From assembly GCF_001506165.1 (NCBI RefSeq), contig NZ_CP011427.1:3472001-3536000 (forward strand): DNA of 64,000 nt, given 5' to 3'. A program made the position numbers and the translations under genes. Shown piece after piece: positions 7,436 to 14,464 of the stretch. Source of the stretch: Pantoea vagans. Its GTDB lineage: Bacteria > Pseudomonadota > Gammaproteobacteria > Enterobacterales > Enterobacteriaceae. Below the pieces are notes generated by a model. That model made no database searches, was not told where the DNA came from, and saw only the letters and a program-made list of their open reading frames with translations. Numbering within the stretch: position 1 is the first letter of the stretch; each line of letters starts with the position of its first letter.

Positions 7436-8041
7436 ATGAAACTGCTGCACATTCAGGTTAGCCCGGATCTGGCCGGATCGGCCTCACGCATCGCCTCGGC
7501 GCGGTTGGTTGAGAAACTGCGCGCGCAGCATGGCGAACTGGAAGAGACCATTGTCGATCTGGCACAGCACCCACTGCCACACCTCGACGCCTTCACCATC
7601 GGCGCTTTCTTTACCCGCCCTGAGGAGCGTAACGATGAACAGCGTGCTGCGATTGCCACATCCGAAAAGCTGGTGGACCAGCTGTTTGCCTGCGACACCC
7701 TGGTTATCTCATCGCCGATGTGGAACCTCGGCTTGCCGTCAGTGTTAAAAGCCTGGTTCGACCATATCACCCGAGCCGGAAGGACCTTCGCCTTTACCGC
7801 AGAAGGCACCAAAGTGGGCCTGGTAAACGGCAAAAAAGTCTACAGCGTAGTCGCCAGCGGCAGCGTGTTTGCCCACGGCCCCTTTGTACAGGATGACCAG
7901 TTCACGCCTTACATTCGCGTGGCGCTGGAGTACATCGGCATCACCGATGTGAATTTTATTCGTGTTGATGGCACCCATGATCCCATCAGCCGCGACACCG
8001 CCTTACCCCATGCTCTGCAAGCTATTGACCGTCTATTCTGA
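7436..8041 (+). CDS. azoR: FMN-dependent NADH:quinone oxidoreductase / azoreductase (AzoR family)
   Basis: The 201-residue flavodoxin-like protein has the family phosphate-binding N-terminus (MKLLHIQVSPDLAGSASRIA), the conserved SSPMWNLGLPSVLKAWFDHI flavin-binding segment followed by TRAGRTF, and the C-terminal YIGITDVNFIRVDGT. AzoR enzymes reduce quinones and azo compounds with NAD(P)H by two-electron transfer, protecting against electrophile stress. AAGGGG lies upstream of the ATG at 7436. The next gene starts 14 bp after the stop and encodes an AhpD-like protein, so the two form an operon divergent from the MocR regulator. It is clearly a paralogue rather than the E. coli azoR orthologue, so its preferred substrate is open. 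Confidence 0.85.
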   Translation: MKLLHIQVSPDLAGSASRIASARLVEKLRAQHGELEETIVDLAQHPLPHLDAFTIGAFFTRPEERNDEQRAAIATSEKLVDQLFACDTLVISSPMWNLGLPSVLKAWFDHITRAGRTFAFTAEGTKVGLVNGKKVYSVVASGSVFAHGPFVQDDQFTPYIRVALEYIGITDVNFIRVDGTHDPISRDTALPHALQAIDRLF

Positions 8042-8055
8042 ATGAGGAAAACATC

Positions 8056-8535
8056 ATGACTTCACGTGTTAACCATTTTAAAACTGCGCCAGCGCTGGCC
8101 AAATCCATGTCCGATTTCTCCAATACCGTCGCCAATACCGCGCTGGAGAAATCACTGAAACATCTGATCGATATCCGTGCCTCACAGCTGAACCACTGCG
8201 CCTTCTGCCTCGATATGCATGTGAAACAGGCGAAAATTGATGGCGAGCGCGAACTGCGTCTGCATCATGTTTCGATCTGGCGTGAGTCTCCGCTATTCAG
8301 CGCCCGCGAAAAAGTGGCCTTTGCGCTGACCGAAGCCCTGACCCGCATTGGCGAGCAGGGTGTCGATGAAGCGCTGTACGGTGAGTTGCGTGAGCACTTC
8401 TCCGAGGGTGAAATCAGTGAGCTGACTTTCAAGATTGCCGCCATCAACACCTGGAACCGTTTGATGATTTTGTCACAGATGGTGCCCGGCTCTCTGGACA
8501 GCGCTTATGGGTTAGATCGTGCTGATTTGCGTTAA
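8056..8535 (+). CDS. Carboxymuconolactone decarboxylase / AhpD-like protein
   Basis: The 159-residue all-helical protein carries the AhpD-type redox motif QLNHCAFCLDMHVKQA (Cys48, Cys51, His55), which in the family supports alkylhydroperoxidase activity. Such proteins reduce peroxides or act on reactive small molecules; the real substrate is unknown. It starts 14 bp after azoR behind GAGGAAAAC and is almost certainly co-transcribed with it. Together with the divergent MocR regulator it forms a compact redox-stress module. No terminator with a T-run was seen after the stop. Confidence 0.88.
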   Translation: MTSRVNHFKTAPALAKSMSDFSNTVANTALEKSLKHLIDIRASQLNHCAFCLDMHVKQAKIDGERELRLHHVSIWRESPLFSAREKVAFALTEALTRIGEQGVDEALYGELREHFSEGEISELTFKIAAINTWNRLMILSQMVPGSLDSAYGLDRADLR

Positions 8536-8630
8536 TTTTTCCCGCCAGTAGCCACTGCTGCTGGCGTTGTCATGTTCATCTGCGCTGCCTGACGCTATAG
8601 TGAGATTTTGCACCACACAGGACAGCGCGC

Positions 8631-9266
8631 ATGAAAGGCATCAACATTGCGATTTACTTCGACCCCGACCTGATTCGCATCTGCGTTCACCAGCAGGATG
8701 AGAGCTATCTCAGCCAGACGTTCAATTACGACGACAGCGTCATTGAAGAGATATATCAATGGCTGGAGCAGTTCACACCGAATCGCACTCACATTTGCCT
8801 GATTGAGCACGATACTGCCGATATCCTTGCCGATGAACTGGTGGATAACGGCTATCACGTCCATCAGGTCAGCCAACACGACCTCTTAAGCTGGTTCGCC
8901 AGCGAGCCACCGACGACGCCCGATGGTTCCCCCGTGCGTGCGCTGCTGCGCTATCTGGAAAATGAAAAGCCCGCTGAATATCAGTCACGCACGCCACAGA
9001 TTGAAGCACTGATGGATATGCTGGATGAGCTGGACGATTTGGAAGCCGTCGATGAAGTCGAGGATGAAGATAGCTTGCCCGATGACGTTCTGCGTCTGAT
9101 GAAGCAGAAAAAAATCACTGCCGGTGAAGCGGCACAGCGTTTGCTGCCAGAGGTGAATGAGCGCATTCGCGAGCATCTGATCAGTTACCCAGAACTGATG
9201 ACGCCAGAGCTGCTGGAGGATTTCTTCCCCGAGCTGCTGGAAGCGATGGAAACGCCGAAACATTGA
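8631..9266 (+). CDS. Uncharacterised acidic protein with a faint IS110-transposase-like N-terminus
   Basis: I do not recognise a named family. The 211-residue protein begins with an alternating beta/alpha region (residues 4-90). Its pattern resembles the RuvC-like N-terminal domain of IS110-type transposases: a beta strand ending in Asp11 (INIAIYFDPDLIRICVH), an aromatic-Asn motif followed by a helix and WLEQF, then HICLIEHDT (Glu59) and a helix into GYHVHQVSQHDLLSWFA. The rest is very acidic (LDELDDLEAVDEVEDEDSLPDD) and helical, with no transposase C-terminal domain, and no IS ends are visible. It could be a domesticated fragment or an unrelated fold. Codon use and GC resemble the neighbours. 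It appears monocistronic between the AhpD-like gene and marC. Confidence 0.6.
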   Translation: MKGINIAIYFDPDLIRICVHQQDESYLSQTFNYDDSVIEEIYQWLEQFTPNRTHICLIEHDTADILADELVDNGYHVHQVSQHDLLSWFASEPPTTPDGSPVRALLRYLENEKPAEYQSRTPQIEALMDMLDELDDLEAVDEVEDEDSLPDDVLRLMKQKKITAGEAAQRLLPEVNERIREHLISYPELMTPELLEDFFPELLEAMETPKH

Positions 9267-9274
9267 TCATTTGA

Positions 9275-9327
9275 GGTGCGCATGAATGCGCACCCTACGC
9301 ATTGTAAGGTCGTCATTTATGGCGATC
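9275..9327. repeat. Intergenic palindromic element, copy 4 (two hairpins)
   Basis: GGTGCGCATGAATGCGCACC and CCTAC are followed after a short gap by GTAAGG and GGTCGTCATTTATGGCGATC, giving two facing hairpins. Confidence 0.65.
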
Positions 9328-9355
9328 TTTTCAAACCACATCCTTGGGAAAAAAC

Positions 9356-10030
9356 ATGTTTGAACTGTTTAAAGCCATCGGTCTGGGATTGGTGGTGCTG
9401 TTGCCACTGGCTAACCCGTTGACCACGGTGGCGCTGTTTCTCGGTCTTGCGGGAGACATGAATTTCCAGGAACGTAATCGCCAGTCTTTGCAGGCGTCAA
9501 TTTACGTGTTCCTGATCATGATGGTGGCATGGTATGCCGGTAATGCGGTACTGCATACCTTCGGCATCTCGATTCCTGGCCTGCGTATGGCGGGCGGACT
9601 TATCGTCGCCTTTATCGGTTTTCGTATGCTGTTCCCTGCCAAACCCGTGGGTCATTCGGTGGAAGCCGAGCATAAGCAGGATGAAATCGACGCCAATATA
9701 AAGCGCGAGAGCGTGAATATCGCTTTCGTGCCGCTGGCGATGCCGAGCACGGCGGGTCCTGGCACTATTGCGATGATCATCAGCTCTGCGTCAACGGTGA
9801 AATCTGGTGTTGATTTCCCTGACTGGGTGGTGACGGTAGCGCCGGTGCTGACGTTCCTGGCTGTGGCGGTGATTTTGTGGATTTCGCTGCGCAGTTCAGG
9901 CGCCATTATGAAGCTGGTCGGTAAAGGCGGAATTGAAGCGATTTCGCGTCTGATGGGCTTCTTGCTGGTGTGTATGGGCGTGCAGTTTGTGATTAACGGC
10001 GTGTTAGAAGTGGTGCGGAGTTTTCACTAA
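9356..10030 (+). CDS. marC: MarC family inner-membrane protein (NAAT/YhgN family)
   Basis: A 224-residue hydrophobic protein with about six membrane segments. It aligns along its length with E. coli Mar[61 protein letters not shown] and [20 protein letters not shown]. The function is unsettled; an early link to antibiotic resistance was not upheld. I start at the ATG at 9356, preceded by GGGA; the upstream in-frame TTG adds four residues. No marRAB genes adjoin, unlike E. coli. Confidence 0.9.
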   Translation: MFELFKAIGLGLVVLLPLANPLTTVALFLGLAGDMNFQERNRQSLQASIYVFLIMMVAWYAGNAVLHTFGISIPGLRMAGGLIVAFIGFRMLFPAKPVGHSVEAEHKQDEIDANIKRESVNIAFVPLAMPSTAGPGTIAMIISSASTVKSGVDFPDWVVTVAPVLTFLAVAVILWISLRSSGAIMKLVGKGGIEAISRLMGFLLVCMGVQFVINGVLEVVRSFH

Positions 10031-10035
10031 AATCC

Positions 10036-10124
10036 AGGGCGCCATCAATGGCGCCCCTACATTGTACTGTGTGTAATGACATGATTAGCGCATTCACATA
10101 GTAGGGTGCGCATTGATGCGCACC
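10036..10124. repeat. Intergenic palindromic element, copy 5 (two hairpins)
   Basis: GGGCGCCATCAATGGCGCCC and CTAC are followed 40 bp later by GTAGGG and GGTGCGCATTGATGCGCACC. It lies between the convergent marC and the cytochrome gene, where the hairpins could also act as transcript ends. Confidence 0.65.
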
Positions 10125-10137
10125 TGGTTTTCAATTT

Positions 10138-11388
10138 TTATTTCAATGTCTTACGTACATCTGCAACCTGATCTTTGGTCACCGCTGGTGCATTGTTGCT
10201 CCAACCCTGACGGATAAAGGTCGCCAACTGCGCCACTTCATCGTCCGTCAAACGCTGGCCAAAGCCCGGCATCGCCAGTGTTGACGGTGCTTTCTCAGTC
10301 GATGGCTGCTGCGCACCTGCAAGGATGGTGTGGATCAAACCGGTCGGATCTTTAGCATTTACAATTGTTGCCTGATCCAGCTCTGGGAAGATACCTGGCG
10401 CACCTTTGCCGGTCACGAAGTGACACGCACCGCAGTTATCGATGTACAGACGCTCACCTTCCGACAGATTTTTCGCTGCGGTCAGTTTCGCTTCCGTTGC
10501 CTGCTGCTTTTGCACGTTGTACGCCTGCAGCGGCGGGTTGCCACCAATAAACTTCAGGTAAGCGGCAATCGCTTTCAGATCGGCATCGGTCATGTGTGAG
10601 CTGGAGTGCTCAATCACTGACTTCATCTCTCCGCCCACTGCCGCTTTGTCGTTACGGCCGGTTTGCAGGTAATCAACGATCTCCTGCTCGCTCCAGCGCG
10701 GCAAACCACGCAATGACGGCACATCCCAGTTATTCAGGCTGCCACCGGCCAGGAACTGATCGTCACCGCTGTCGAGCGCTTTCTCGTTCATGCCCAGACC
10801 GCGCGGCGTATGACAGCTGCCACAGTGACCAAGACTTTCCACGATATAAGCACCGCGATTCACTTCTTCAGACGCGCCGCCAATTGGCTGGAACGGCTTG
10901 TCAGAGGTGAACGCCCAGTTCCAGAAGCGCATGCCCCAGCGCTGGCTGAACGGGAAGCTCAGTTTGGTCTCTTCTGGCTGCTCGCTGCTCGGCTTCACGC
11001 CTTTCATGAAGTAGACATACAGCGCGTGCATGTCTTCATCACTGATTTTGGCGTAATCCGGATAAGGCATCGCCGGATAGAGGCGTGAACCGTCTGGCAG
11101 TACGCCTTTACGCACCGCATCAGAGAACTGCTGCTCGCTGTAGTTGCCGATACCGTGTTCTTTGTCTGGCGTAATATTGGTGGAGTAGATGGTGCCGAGA
11201 TTCGACTCAATCGCCAGACCGCCGGCGTAATCTGCCTTGCCCGCCACGGTATGGCACGCCATGCAGTCGCCAAGGCGTGACAGATATTCGCCCTGCTTGA
11301 TCAGTGCGGCTTCATCTTCCGCGTGTGCCTGTACCGCAAAGCTTCCCAGCAGCACGGCGTTAGCGATTAACAATGATTTTAATTTCAT
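10138..11388 (-). CDS. Gluconate 2-dehydrogenase, triheme cytochrome c subunit
   Basis: A signal peptide (about residues 1-23, ending AVQAHA) is followed by three c-type heme motifs: CMACH at 42-46, CGSCH at 189-193 and CGACH at 319-323. The 416-residue length fits the membrane-attached triheme cytochrome of FAD-dependent gluconate, 2-ketogluconate and sorbitol/alcohol dehydrogenases. It passes electrons from the flavoprotein subunit in the periplasm to ubiquinone. It is the last gene of a three-gene operon and starts 4 bp after the stop of the flavoprotein gene. Whether the substrate is gluconate or 2-ketogluconate cannot be told from this subunit. Confidence 0.9.
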   Translation of the reverse strand: MKLKSLLIANAVLLGSFAVQAHAEDEAALIKQGEYLSRLGDCMACHTVAGKADYAGGLAIESNLGTIYSTNITPDKEHGIGNYSEQQFSDAVRKGVLPDGSRLYPAMPYPDYAKISDEDMHALYVYFMKGVKPSSEQPEETKLSFPFSQRWGMRFWNWAFTSDKPFQPIGGASEEVNRGAYIVESLGHCGSCHTPRGLGMNEKALDSGDDQFLAGGSLNNWDVPSLRGLPRWSEQEIVDYLQTGRNDKAAVGGEMKSVIEHSSSHMTDADLKAIAAYLKFIGGNPPLQAYNVQKQQATEAKLTAAKNLSEGERLYIDNCGACHFVTGKGAPGIFPELDQATIVNAKDPTGLIHTILAGAQQPSTEKAPSTLAMPGFGQRLTDDEVAQLATFIRQGWSNNAPAVTKDQVADVRKTLK

Positions 11389-11392
11389 GTGC

Positions 11393-13162
11393 TTATGCCT
11401 GTACCAGTGGGCCGGGGTTTTTCAGATAGTGTTCTTTGATCGCCTGCGCCGCCATCAGGGTAATCGCGCCGATGGTATCGGTCGGGTTGGCCTGGAAGTT
11501 TTGCGGGAAGGCGTTACCGCCCGGTACAAACACGTTATGCACATCCCAGCTCTGCAGGTATTTGTTCAGCGCCGAGGTTTTAGGGTTATCGCCCATGACG
11601 GCACCGCCCACGTTGTGGGTGGAAACGTATTTAGTCAGGTCAAAGTCTGCGCCCATTGGCAGGAAGCTCATGCTCATGCTGTCTGGGTTCAACTCTTTGG
11701 CGATATCACCGACGATGCCTTTCAGGTGCTGTTGCAGCTTGAGTTCGTTCTCTTTCCAGTTGAACGTCATGCGCAGCAGTGGCTGACCACGATGGTCGGT
11801 GTAGTGCGGATCCAGATCCAGATAGATATCGCGATACGACTGGCAAGTGGTCGTGATGCTGATCTTCATGGAATGGTTGTACCACTGCTCCAGACCCTCT
11901 TTGTAACCCATACCCCAGCTTGGCGTGCCTTTTGGCAATGCAGCCGCCATGGGTGTACCGGTGGCCTGCGAACTGTGGATTTTCGCGCCGCCGAGGAAAC
12001 CAAGGCCTGGACCGTCGAAGTTGCCTGGTGAGATGTCGTTAAACATCTGGCCCGTCGCGCCCGCAGTAGCGTAAGAGTTGAAGTTCTTGTCTTTGAAGAA
12101 CAGAGTTGCACCGCCGTTCGACAGGAACGCGTAGTTACGACCTACCACACCCTCTTCGGTGATCGGGTTGTACGGCTTGCCAATGCCGGACAGCAGCATC
12201 AGACGCACGTTGTACAGCTGGAAGCTGGAGAGCACCACGATTTTGGCAGGCTGGAACACTTCATTGCCGTCCACATCGAAGTAGAGAACGCCCTTCGCGG
12301 TTTTGCCATCATCATGCAGAACCACTTTGTACACTTCAGCGTGCACTTCGTATGAGAAGTTCGGCAAACGCTTCAGCGCATCCATCACTGCAGTTTGTGG
12401 TGAGGCTTTCGAGTAGTTCAGGCACGGATATTTCGAGCAGTAACCGCAGTAGTTACAAGGCGCGATTTGGTTGCCGTACGGATTTTTCCACGCGCGTGAA
12501 ACGCACGCAGATGGGTTCGGGAACGGATGGTAACCGAGTTTAGTGGCGGCCTCTTTGAACATCACGTTGTTCAGCGTGTCTTCCAGCGCTGGCAGCGGAT
12601 AGGGTTCAGAGCGTGGGCCTTCAAACGGATCGCCGCCTTCCAGAATCTGACCGCGCAGGTTGCCGGTGTTACCCGACTGGCCGCAGATCAGTTCAAATTT
12701 GTAGTAATACGGCTCGATCTCTTCCCAGGTGAACGGGAAGTCCATCACGCGCATATCTTCCTGCAGCACGCCTGGCTTGTAAGCCTGATCGACATAGGTC
12801 TTCAGCTTGATGTCGGTCGGCGTTGGACGAATCAGTACTGCCGTCCAGTGCATACCTGCGCCACCCACACCAGTACCTGGAGCAAATGCGCCCCATTTAC
12901 GGGTTGGTAATGCCGTCTGGCTCATGTTGTAACGCACGGTGACCGCCACTTCTTTCGGGGTCGCGAACACTTTGTTACGTACGTTGTAGGCGTATTCATC
13001 CGCCGGTTTCGGGTAGGCGAAATCCGGGTAATCACGCTCACCGCCACGCTCTAACGCGCGCACTTCTAATCCTGCTAATGCCAGTTCGATACTCATCAGC
13101 GAACCGGCCCAGCCGAGGCCGCAAACAACGACGTCGACTTCTTTCTTTGTAATCTGTGCCAT
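11393..13162 (-). CDS. Gluconate 2-dehydrogenase, GMC-type FAD flavoprotein subunit
   Basis: The 589-residue GMC oxidoreductase begins with an FAD dinucleotide-binding fold (VDVVVCGLGWAGSLMSIELA, then LEVRALERG). A conserved GTGVGGAGMHWTA segment follows, and it ends in the GMC C-terminal region (THNVGGAVMG, GGNAFPQNFQANPTDTIGA). A cysteine cluster (Cys236, 239, 242, 247 in APCNYCGYCSKYPC) matches the iron-sulphur ligands known from related FAD-dependent sugar dehydrogenases. It has no export signal, so it probably crosses the membrane bound to the Tat-signal-bearing small subunit encoded just upstream. It likely oxidises gluconate to 2-ketogluconate in the periplasm; 2-ketogluconate oxidation to 2,5-diketogluconate is the main alternative. 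It lies between the small subunit and the cytochrome in one operon. Confidence 0.9.
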   Translation of the reverse strand: MAQITKKEVDVVVCGLGWAGSLMSIELALAGLEVRALERGGERDYPDFAYPKPADEYAYNVRNKVFATPKEVAVTVRYNMSQTALPTRKWGAFAPGTGVGGAGMHWTAVLIRPTPTDIKLKTYVDQAYKPGVLQEDMRVMDFPFTWEEIEPYYYKFELICGQSGNTGNLRGQILEGGDPFEGPRSEPYPLPALEDTLNNVMFKEAATKLGYHPFPNPSACVSRAWKNPYGNQIAPCNYCGYCSKYPCLNYSKASPQTAVMDALKRLPNFSYEVHAEVYKVVLHDDGKTAKGVLYFDVDGNEVFQPAKIVVLSSFQLYNVRLMLLSGIGKPYNPITEEGVVGRNYAFLSNGGATLFFKDKNFNSYATAGATGQMFNDISPGNFDGPGLGFLGGAKIHSSQATGTPMAAALPKGTPSWGMGYKEGLEQWYNHSMKISITTTCQSYRDIYLDLDPHYTDHRGQPLLRMTFNWKENELKLQQHLKGIVGDIAKELNPDSMSMSFLPMGADFDLTKYVSTHNVGGAVMGDNPKTSALNKYLQSWDVHNVFVPGGNAFPQNFQANPTDTIGAITLMAAQAIKEHYLKNPGPLVQA

Positions 13163-13199
13163 GTTAATCCTGTCTCACATACCAAATACGGGGGGAGGC

Positions 13200-13931
13200 T
13201 TACGCGCGCTCACCCAAGAGGCTGACCGGTCCCAGCGGGTACGGCACGTTGTGCTGTTTCACCCATTCGGTGAAGCTGGCACGCGCACCAGGGAAGCCGA
13301 TAGCAATCCAGGCTTTCATGCCTTTGTTGCCGCCGTACATCGGATCGGCGAGGTAGCCGTGTTTGGTATCTGCAAGCAGTTGGCCAAAGAACTGCGAGGC
13401 TTTCAGGTTCGGCTCGCCCAGTGCAGCGAAGTCGATACCGTCGTTTTTGTTGACCTTGGTCAGCACCGCATCTTTCTCTTCCAGCGACAGCTCGTGGAAC
13501 GCCTTTTGATAGGTGCTCTGTGTCCACTGATTCACCAGTTTAATCCCGGTGTGATACATCTCTTGCGGGGTAAACGGAATTTGATAACCCATGGTGGCGG
13601 GCGCATGCACATCAAACGGACCTTGCATGTAAATTTCGCCGCCAAATTCTGGGCTGTGTAATTGCTGATCGATGAAGATCGGCACGTTGGTTTCCAGTGC
13701 ACCAGGTGCTTTGCCATTACCACCGGCCGGAATCAGACGATCGGTCGCAGCCAGAATGAACTGCCACTCCTCCGCGCTGAAAAAGATCGGTTTATAGTCG
13801 GCGAGTTCAGGTGCTGCCATTTCCGCAGCTTGCGCCGCAGTTAATCCCTTAAATACCAGGTCGCTTAATGGCAAAGCCAACAGCGACCCGAGTAAAAACT
13901 TACGTCTGGTGGTCGGTTTATTAAGAAGCAT
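13200..13931 (-). CDS. Gluconate 2-dehydrogenase, small subunit (subunit 3, Tat-exported)
   Basis: The 243-residue protein opens with a twin-arginine signal (PTTRRKFLLGSLLALPL), followed by the gluconate 2-dehydrogenase subunit 3 domain with FFSAEEWQFILAATDRLIPA and the C-terminal MYGGNKGMKAWIAIGFPGA. In this family the small subunit carries the Tat signal for itself and the flavoprotein and is needed for its maturation. It is the first gene of the operon. 37 bp separate its stop from the flavoprotein start. The long AT-rich region upstream (13932-14464) should hold the promoter. Confidence 0.9.
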   Translation of the reverse strand: MLLNKPTTRRKFLLGSLLALPLSDLVFKGLTAAQAAEMAAPELADYKPIFFSAEEWQFILAATDRLIPAGGNGKAPGALETNVPIFIDQQLHSPEFGGEIYMQGPFDVHAPATMGYQIPFTPQEMYHTGIKLVNQWTQSTYQKAFHELSLEEKDAVLTKVNKNDGIDFAALGEPNLKASQFFGQLLADTKHGYLADPMYGGNKGMKAWIAIGFPGARASFTEWVKQHNVPYPLGPVSLLGERA

Positions 13932-14250
13932 GGCGCGACGACTCTCACTTGCTAAGAAAGATAATTATTTTTGTTAATGGCTTTATAAATCGGTAAATAA
14001 CCTGGCAATCTTAGGGATACAGATATTTCTGAATGTAAAAATTAAATTAAAAATGTGTTTTGATGAGAAACCATCATCATGTTGAATTTAGGTTAAGGAC
14101 TGGTAAAGGGCTTTCGAGGCGGGAATTTTGCTTTTAACCGTACAAATGCTGTGTTTTTAGCGATTCATGATGGGCAATTGACCAAAACTGATCGCGAAAA
14201 GAAATAATCGCGCACATCAATCGATGAAAATAAATCATACTTCCATACAA

Positions 14251-14269
14251 GAGAATTATTCTCATTAAT
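14251..14269. promoter_or_regulatory. Candidate Fur-like operator
   Basis: GAGAATTATTCTCATTAAT contains GAGAAT-T-ATTCTC and resembles the Fur consensus GATAATGATAATCATTATC at about 12 of 19 positions. It is about 320 bp upstream of the dehydrogenase operon and 195 bp upstream of the binding-protein gene. It could serve either, or neither. Confidence 0.3.
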
Positions 14270-14410
14270 AACATTTTATTTACTTAATTGACCAGCCTGT
14301 GAACGATTTATTTCCTGGAAATGACAAGCAGCGCACAAAATAAGCGTGATAATCGCCAAATGTTATCAATTGTTAATTTCTGGCACAGCTCAGAACAAAC
14401 CGGCATTTTG

Positions 14411-14454
14411 CCTGAGCGGCAGCAGCGATAGAGTCGATTAATCTATCACTCAGG
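14411..14454 (+). promoter_or_regulatory. Leader hairpin covering the ribosome binding site of the binding-protein gene
   Basis: CCTGAG (14411-14416) pairs with CTCAGG (14449-14454), and inside it GATAGA (14427-14432) pairs with TCTATC (14442-14447) around a 9-base loop. The AGGA ribosome binding site (14452-14455) for the ATG at 14465 is mostly inside the outer stem, so folding should lower translation. Whether it is regulated is an inference. Confidence 0.45.
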
Positions 14455-14464
14455 AAAATAATAA

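Larger units (their letters stand above)
13932..14464. other. 533-bp divergent intergenic region between the gluconate dehydrogenase operon and the binding-protein gene
   Basis: No gene was found here. The stretch is clearly AT-rich compared with its flanks and must contain promoters for both divergent units. Two elements can be named and are listed separately: a Fur-like palindrome at 14251 and an RBS-covering hairpin at 14411. Confidence 0.7.
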
